Shown here: positions 42,734-48,275 of the stretch, one piece after another
Numbering within the stretch: the stretch's first letter is position 1
How the letters are laid out: each line of letters begins with the position of its first letter
Source: an archaeon BMS3Abin17
GTDB lineage: Archaea > Nanobdellota > Nanobdellia > Pacearchaeales > GW2011-AR1
Reading direction: 5' to 3'
Assembly: GCA_002897655.1 (NCBI GenBank)
Contig: BDTJ01000018.1
Location: 1-48,275, forward strand
Length of the DNA: 48,275 nt
Translations under genes and position numbers: made by a program
The notes under the pieces: generated by a model
The model's database searches: none
What the model saw: the letters and a program-made list of their open reading frames with translations, nothing else
What the model was told of the DNA's origin: nothing

Positions 42734-43201
42734 TTAAAATTTATCATTTTTTAATCTTGCAAGATTTAATAAAGTATCCAAAACTAAACTTATTTTATAT
42801 TCTGGGGTGTGTTTTTTTAATTCACTTTCTTTGATTACTTTTATATTTTTACCATCAATTATATTTACTAATTTTCTAAAATTTATGAATTGTTTATTAT
42901 CAACAGAGATAAACATTAAGCGATTATCATTTTTTTTAAAGAACTCTAAGATATCTGAATAAATTTCAGGAGTTGATTCTGTCTTTCTAATTTTTAATCT
43001 GCACAAACGCGAACAAATTTTATTTTTATCTACAAGTTTTCTTATAGAATTAATATAAGCTTTTTTATGTTTTAATTTTCTATAGTAAGCAAATTTAGAA
43101 ATCATAGGAAGAAACTCCCTTATTCTTTTATTTTCAATTATCAGATATCCCAGATAATTCTCTGAATAATCTATATAAATGTAATAATCAAATTCTTTCA
43201 T
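42734..43201 (-). CDS. Orphan protein within an insert, possible RNase H-like fold
   Basis: A 155-residue protein. YYIYIDYSENYLGYLIIENK is a strand-hairpin with an Asp like the first strands of RNase H-fold proteins. RLMFISVDNKQF and SLVLDTLLNLARL hold other candidate acidic residues. The middle is basic (RKLKHKKAYINSIRKL). I cannot name the family. Its ATG lies in the 20-bp repeat shared with the next gene. It is the only gene of the 585-bp insert. Confidence 0.55.
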   Translation of the reverse strand: MKEFDYYIYIDYSENYLGYLIIENKRIREFLPMISKFAYYRKLKHKKAYINSIRKLVDKNKICSRLCRLKIRKTESTPEIYSDILEFFKKNDNRLMFISVDNKQFINFRKLVNIIDGKNIKVIKESELKKHTPEYKISLVLDTLLNLARLKNDKF

Positions 43202-43217
43202 CTCAACTCACATCCTC
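43198..43217. repeat. 20-bp direct repeat, right copy
   Basis: Identical to 42593-42612. It spans the end of the zinc-ribbon gene (43203-43511) and the start of the orphan gene. Confidence 0.85.
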
Positions 43218-43511
43218 TCCTTTATCATCTAAATATTTCATGAATTCGCCCTCTGTCAGCTCTTCCTCTTTTACATCTTTTCCATTCCATTTGCATTTCT
43301 TACAAGTCCAGCCTTTGCTTCCTTTTCCTTCTTCACCACCAAGAACAATCTCCACTTCATCACTTCCACATTCTGGACATTTTCTCACTTTGAAAGTTTT
43401 TCCTTCTTTCTTTTTCTTTCCACCCATACCTTTAGCTTTGCTATATGCTTCTGGAGAGTCATATCCTTCTTTAATCCATTCTGGTGTTGATAGTTTTGAT
43501 TTTTTTGGCAT
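43203..43511 (-). CDS. Zinc-ribbon protein
   Basis: A 102-residue protein. The first half is Lys-rich (KGMGGKKKKEGKTFKVRK), followed by CPECGSDEVEI and WTCKKCKWNG, a four-Cys zinc ribbon, and an acidic tail. Probably binds RNA, DNA or a ribosome component; similar short proteins are common in DPANN. Stop and next start are one base apart. Confidence 0.7.
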   Translation of the reverse strand: MPKKSKLSTPEWIKEGYDSPEAYSKAKGMGGKKKKEGKTFKVRKCPECGSDEVEIVLGGEEGKGSKGWTCKKCKWNGKDVKEEELTEGEFMKYLDDKGEDVS

Positions 43512-43513
43512 TT

Positions 43514-43942
43514 TTATAATTGTGAACTTATCTTTTGTTTAATTGCAGTTAATATAGCTTCAGGAAATCTAAAATCTTTGGGATAAGGGGCGTGGTTTCT
43601 CCCCCAATTCTCATCTTTAAATCTTTGACTTTCAAACTCAACCTCATGATTGTATCTGGGAATGAAGTGTAGATGTAAATGCCTTGTTACATTTCCTGCA
43701 CTAGTGTAATTAAACAAATTTGCTCCAAATAAATCAATAATTACTTGCCTAAGATTTTTCATTATACTAAATAATTCTTTTTGTTCATCATCATTAATTT
43801 CAGTTAAATCCTCTAAATGTCTGTTTAAAACAATCCTGCATCTTCCCAAATAACATTGATTAGGATGTAAAGATACTCTCCAATAGTTGTATTGTTTTAT
43901 CAATTGATTATCTTCCTTACAATAACTGCATTCTTGTATCAT
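43514..43942 (-). CDS. HIT-family nucleotide hydrolase
   Basis: A 142-residue protein with the histidine triad RHLHLHFIPRY (HxHxH), an N-terminal CSYCKED zinc-like pair and RIVLNRHLEDLTEI. HIT proteins split nucleoside phosphoramidates or diadenosine polyphosphates. It is near to the galactose-1-phosphate uridylyltransferase style in its C-terminal region (RYNHEVEFESQRF). Confidence 0.85.
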   Translation of the reverse strand: MIQECSYCKEDNQLIKQYNYWRVSLHPNQCYLGRCRIVLNRHLEDLTEINDDEQKELFSIMKNLRQVIIDLFGANLFNYTSAGNVTRHLHLHFIPRYNHEVEFESQRFKDENWGRNHAPYPKDFRFPEAILTAIKQKISSQL

Positions 43943-43943
43943 C

Positions 43944-44297
43944 TCAAGCCAACCTCTTTATTTTATTTACTTCAACAACTATTGCTCCTCTGCATGCCTC
44001 GTCTTTATTTTCCTCAATTGCCTTAACAAAATCATGCCACTCTCCTTCTTCAAAATATTCTGCTTTACCATTAATTTGATAACCTTTCCAGTCTTTATTC
44101 CAAACAGCCAAACTAACATTCGGATTATCTTTTATATTATTAATAGTATTTGTCATATAATTATTCGTAATAACAATTTTATCATCTTTAACTTTAACAA
44201 AAGCCACAGTAATAACATAAGGATTTCCATCTTTAATTGTAGCTAATGCTACTGGGTTTTCTTCAATCATTTTTTTAACTTCTTCATTTATTTCCAT
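43944..44297 (-). CDS. Pyridoxamine 5'-phosphate oxidase-like flavoprotein
   Basis: A 117-residue split-barrel protein. Features: PVALATIKDGNPYVITVAFV, KIVITNNYMTNTINNIKDNP and VSLAVWNKDWKGYQINGKAE, typical of FMN-binding PNPOx-like proteins. Substrate unknown. One base from the HIT gene. Confidence 0.82.
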   Translation of the reverse strand: MEINEEVKKMIEENPVALATIKDGNPYVITVAFVKVKDDKIVITNNYMTNTINNIKDNPNVSLAVWNKDWKGYQINGKAEYFEEGEWHDFVKAIEENKDEACRGAIVVEVNKIKRLA

Positions 44298-44298
44298 G

Positions 44299-44631
44299 TT
44301 AGTATAGCTTTGCTCCTATTTCAACATTTTTATCTGGTTTAATTAATATGCAGTTATCATTATCATCTGGAACTCCCAATACCAATACTTCAGATATTGC
44401 AGGACCAATTTGTCTTGGGGGGAAATTAACAATCCCCAATACAAGTTTATCCTTTAACTCGTCTTGGATATAGTTATTAACTAATTGGGCACAGGATTTT
44501 TTAATCCCGATTTCATCTCCAAAATCAACTTTTAACTTATATGATGGATTTTTAGATTCTGGAAAGTCTTCTACTTCTATAATCTTTCCCACTCTTATAT
44601 CTAATTTTTGAAAATCATCAAATGTTGCCAT
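44299..44631 (-). CDS. csaA: CsaA-type tRNA-binding OB-fold protein
   Basis: A 110-residue protein matching the EMAP/CsaA tRNA-binding domain: LDIRVGKIIEVEDFPESKNP, LKVDFGDEIGIKKSCAQLV and LGIVNFPPRQIGPAISEVLV. CsaA-like dimers bind tRNA or act as export chaperones. Confidence 0.88.
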   Translation of the reverse strand: MATFDDFQKLDIRVGKIIEVEDFPESKNPSYKLKVDFGDEIGIKKSCAQLVNNYIQDELKDKLVLGIVNFPPRQIGPAISEVLVLGVPDDNDNCILIKPDKNVEIGAKLY

Positions 44632-44632
44632 T

Positions 44633-44989
44633 TTAATCCCAGTAATACTCCTTAGTTAATTCGCGAATTTCTCCTGTACAATCATATTTAGAGCATGATA
44701 ATAAACGTAGAGAATATGTATTTAATGTGGTGTTTCTACAAAGATCGTCAATAAATTCAAACCCATCCATACATCTTATAATGTCTCTTGCAATACACTC
44801 GCAATTATCCATTAGCCATTCTTTTTCCACTTCCATTTCTTTTTGTTTTTCAATCTTTTGTTCTTTTATTGCATTTGCAGTCACAGAGATTTTAATTAAA
44901 GAGATTAGAAAGATAACTGCAAGTACAATGATAGCAATTATTAAAATATTTGTTATCTTCTTTATTTTTTTAGGTTTTTTCTTTGCCAT
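44633..44989 (-). CDS. Membrane-anchored Cys-containing protein
   Basis: A 118-residue protein with a basic start (KKKPKKIKK), a span (ILIIAIIVLAVIFLISLI) and an outer part with six cysteines. Not recognised. It sits in the gyrase run between csaA and the nucleotidyltransferase gene. Confidence 0.6.
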   Translation of the reverse strand: MAKKKPKKIKKITNILIIAIIVLAVIFLISLIKISVTANAIKEQKIEKQKEMEVEKEWLMDNCECIARDIIRCMDGFEFIDDLCRNTTLNTYSLRLLSCSKYDCTGEIRELTKEYYWD

Positions 44990-44990
44990 C

Positions 44991-45719
44991 TTACATATTA
45001 TTTATTTTATTTGTTAATTCTTTGGCTATACCAAAATATTCAGCAGTCTGTTCTTTTGATAAAGAAGTTCTATCTTCATACATTCTATATAATCCTTCTA
45101 ATTCTTTTCTCTCCACACTAGTTAAATCAATATTGCTCAAACACTTATCAAAATCAAATATCAAATTTCCTGTTTTAAGATAATTAATAACCTGAGCTTT
45201 TCTTCTTAAATGAAATAAAAGATTTTGTGTTGTTCTGTATGCTCTGTCTTTATACTTTTCTTCAGATTCTCCTGACATATAACCATCAAGCTCAAATTTA
45301 TCTTTCTCATTAATATGTTCTACAAGTTCAGTTTTAGTCAAAGGATTTTCTTTAAACAATTGTCTTATCTTTTCAAATTCAGGAGTTGAATATAATGTTT
45401 TTGAACCATCTTCACTTGTTATGACAAGATAAGTAGAAAAACTCTTTCTCTTTTGGATATATTCTTTTATACTATCTAAACTATGAAAATATTGTGATTG
45501 AAATCTATATTTAGATAATTCTCTTGTCAAATTATTTAATTCTTCTTCATAATTAAGATTATTTTGCTCTTTAACAAAAATCATAGTATTTATATCAGAT
45601 TCTCCTTCTTTGAAATTTCCTGTATTTGCAGAACCTAAAACTAAAAGTCCTGCTAAATTAGATTTATACTTATTCAAAATAAATTCTTTTATCTCTTTAA
45701 GTGAATTTTCAAGTGCCAT
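44991..45719 (-). CDS. Nucleotidyltransferase-domain protein
   Basis: A 242-residue protein. The N-terminal domain has LLVLGSANTGNFKEGESDIN, the GS...D.N metal site of the NTase fold, where the second Asp of DxD is Asn. The remaining 130 residues are helical, like the C-terminal part of aminoglycoside-type NTases. Substrate unknown. The Asp-to-Asn change may weaken catalysis. Confidence 0.75.
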   Translation of the reverse strand: MALENSLKEIKEFILNKYKSNLAGLLVLGSANTGNFKEGESDINTMIFVKEQNNLNYEEELNNLTRELSKYRFQSQYFHSLDSIKEYIQKRKSFSTYLVITSEDGSKTLYSTPEFEKIRQLFKENPLTKTELVEHINEKDKFELDGYMSGESEEKYKDRAYRTTQNLLFHLRRKAQVINYLKTGNLIFDFDKCLSNIDLTSVERKELEGLYRMYEDRTSLSKEQTAEYFGIAKELTNKINNM

Positions 45720-45721
45720 CT

Positions 45722-46276
45722 TTAAATTAAATCCCCTAAAATATCTTTTAAATTTTCATTTTCCCTATTAATTATTTTAGCTTTCATACCTGCTTCCAAG
45801 GCAGGTTTTATATCATGAGTTTCACTATCTCCTATGACTAAAACTTCATTAGGTTTTATATTTGTTCCTTTGATTTTGTTAAGATTATTTAAAGTATATA
45901 AAAGGAAATTCTTATCTGGCTTGCTGAAACCAGTCTCTATAGAAAGAGAAACAACATCAAACTTATTTAGAAAAGATTGGAAAAATTTTCTCACGAAATC
46001 ATTCGTAATTGGATACATATTAGAAACTATAGCTAAATGATAATTGGACTTAAGCAAAGAAATAACTTCTTCGCTATCAGGATACAATCTTATATCTTTA
46101 ACATCACTTAATACTTTTCTAATTTCTCTTTTCTTTTCTTCAGAAATGTTCAAGTTCTCAATTGGATTTGTTAAAAGATTCTTGCTTTCATCCTTATTAA
46201 GAATATGGTTTAAAGGAACTAATTCCCCTATATTTGCTAATGTCCTCATCCAATCAAAAAATATTGCTTTAACCAT
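45722..46276 (-). CDS. HAD-superfamily hydrolase
   Basis: A 184-residue protein. Motif I is IFFDWMRTL: the nucleophile Asp8 is there but the second Asp, normally two residues on, is Met10. Motif II LAIVSNMYP, motif III Lys in GFSKPDKN and motif IV VIGDSETHDIKPALEAGMKA are present. Without the second Asp, phosphatase activity may be reduced, or a different substrate may apply. Begins two bases after gyrB. Confidence 0.82.
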   Translation of the reverse strand: MVKAIFFDWMRTLANIGELVPLNHILNKDESKNLLTNPIENLNISEEKKREIRKVLSDVKDIRLYPDSEEVISLLKSNYHLAIVSNMYPITNDFVRKFFQSFLNKFDVVSLSIETGFSKPDKNFLLYTLNNLNKIKGTNIKPNEVLVIGDSETHDIKPALEAGMKAKIINRENENLKDILGDLI

Positions 46277-46278
46277 CT

Positions 46279-48275
<1,997 letters not shown>

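Overview
The window reads as a piece of an AT-rich genome of a small archaeon, most likely a DPANN lineage near Woesearchaeota/Pacearchaeota. The lineage is inferred from gene content and not from a marker phylogeny. Archaeal information-processing genes are present: aIF5B, aIF2-gamma, ribosomal proteins uS10 and eS6, a PC4-type coactivator, TrmB- and Lrp-type regulators. Many genes have a TATA box about 25 nt before the start codon and no leader. A bacterial-type gyrase pair (gyrA, gyrB), common in such archaea, is also present. The right edge carries a 62-bp tandem repeat and looks like a contig end.

Layout. (1) 1-2200 is an accessory region. Three structured sites here look like integron attC sites and bound gene cassettes: a small repeat protein, a glutamine amidotransferase, and probably a tiny reversed membrane protein. 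Next to them is a 30-bp dif-like palindrome and a Xer-type tyrosine recombinase, followed by a P-type Ca2+ ATPase (to 5528). (2) 5530-9900 holds an orphan three-gene operon divergent from a double Lrp-like regulator, then a NYN nuclease. (3) 10-16.6 kb has membrane proteins (a DedA-PAP2 fusion and a CPA2 antiporter), an AbrB/RelE-type toxin-antitoxin pair between 16-bp direct repeats, a truncated methyltransferase, secreted small proteins and a split 2'-5' RNA ligase-like gene. (4) 17-18.7 kb has a decayed IS481-type element, tRNA-Asp, and an 88-bp MITE with 8-bp target duplications. (5) 18.7-38 kb is mostly housekeeping: serS, KefB-type antiporter, uS10, ThyX plus dTMP kinase, cyclophilin, PC4, VKOR, aIF5B, TrmB, eS6, aIF2-gamma, a surface protein and a RecB/Cas4-type nuclease. 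Several broken genes (dph2, MGMT, prephenate dehydratase) lie among them. (6) 38.2-48.2 kb is one long minus-strand run from gyrB to gyrA. GyrA carries a 392-residue HNH intein.

The main points for a second look are: the archaeal integron-like array, whose cassette ends show the expected complementarity; a 115-116 bp two-hairpin element present three times, each time splitting a reading frame that is perfectly restored when the element is removed; and a 585-bp insert with an orphan protein and a candidate structured RNA, flanked by 20-bp direct repeats inside the gyrase run. Four host frames interrupted by small elements can be restored in silico, and several other genes carry single stops or truncations, so this genome appears to be under active small-element insertion and gene decay.
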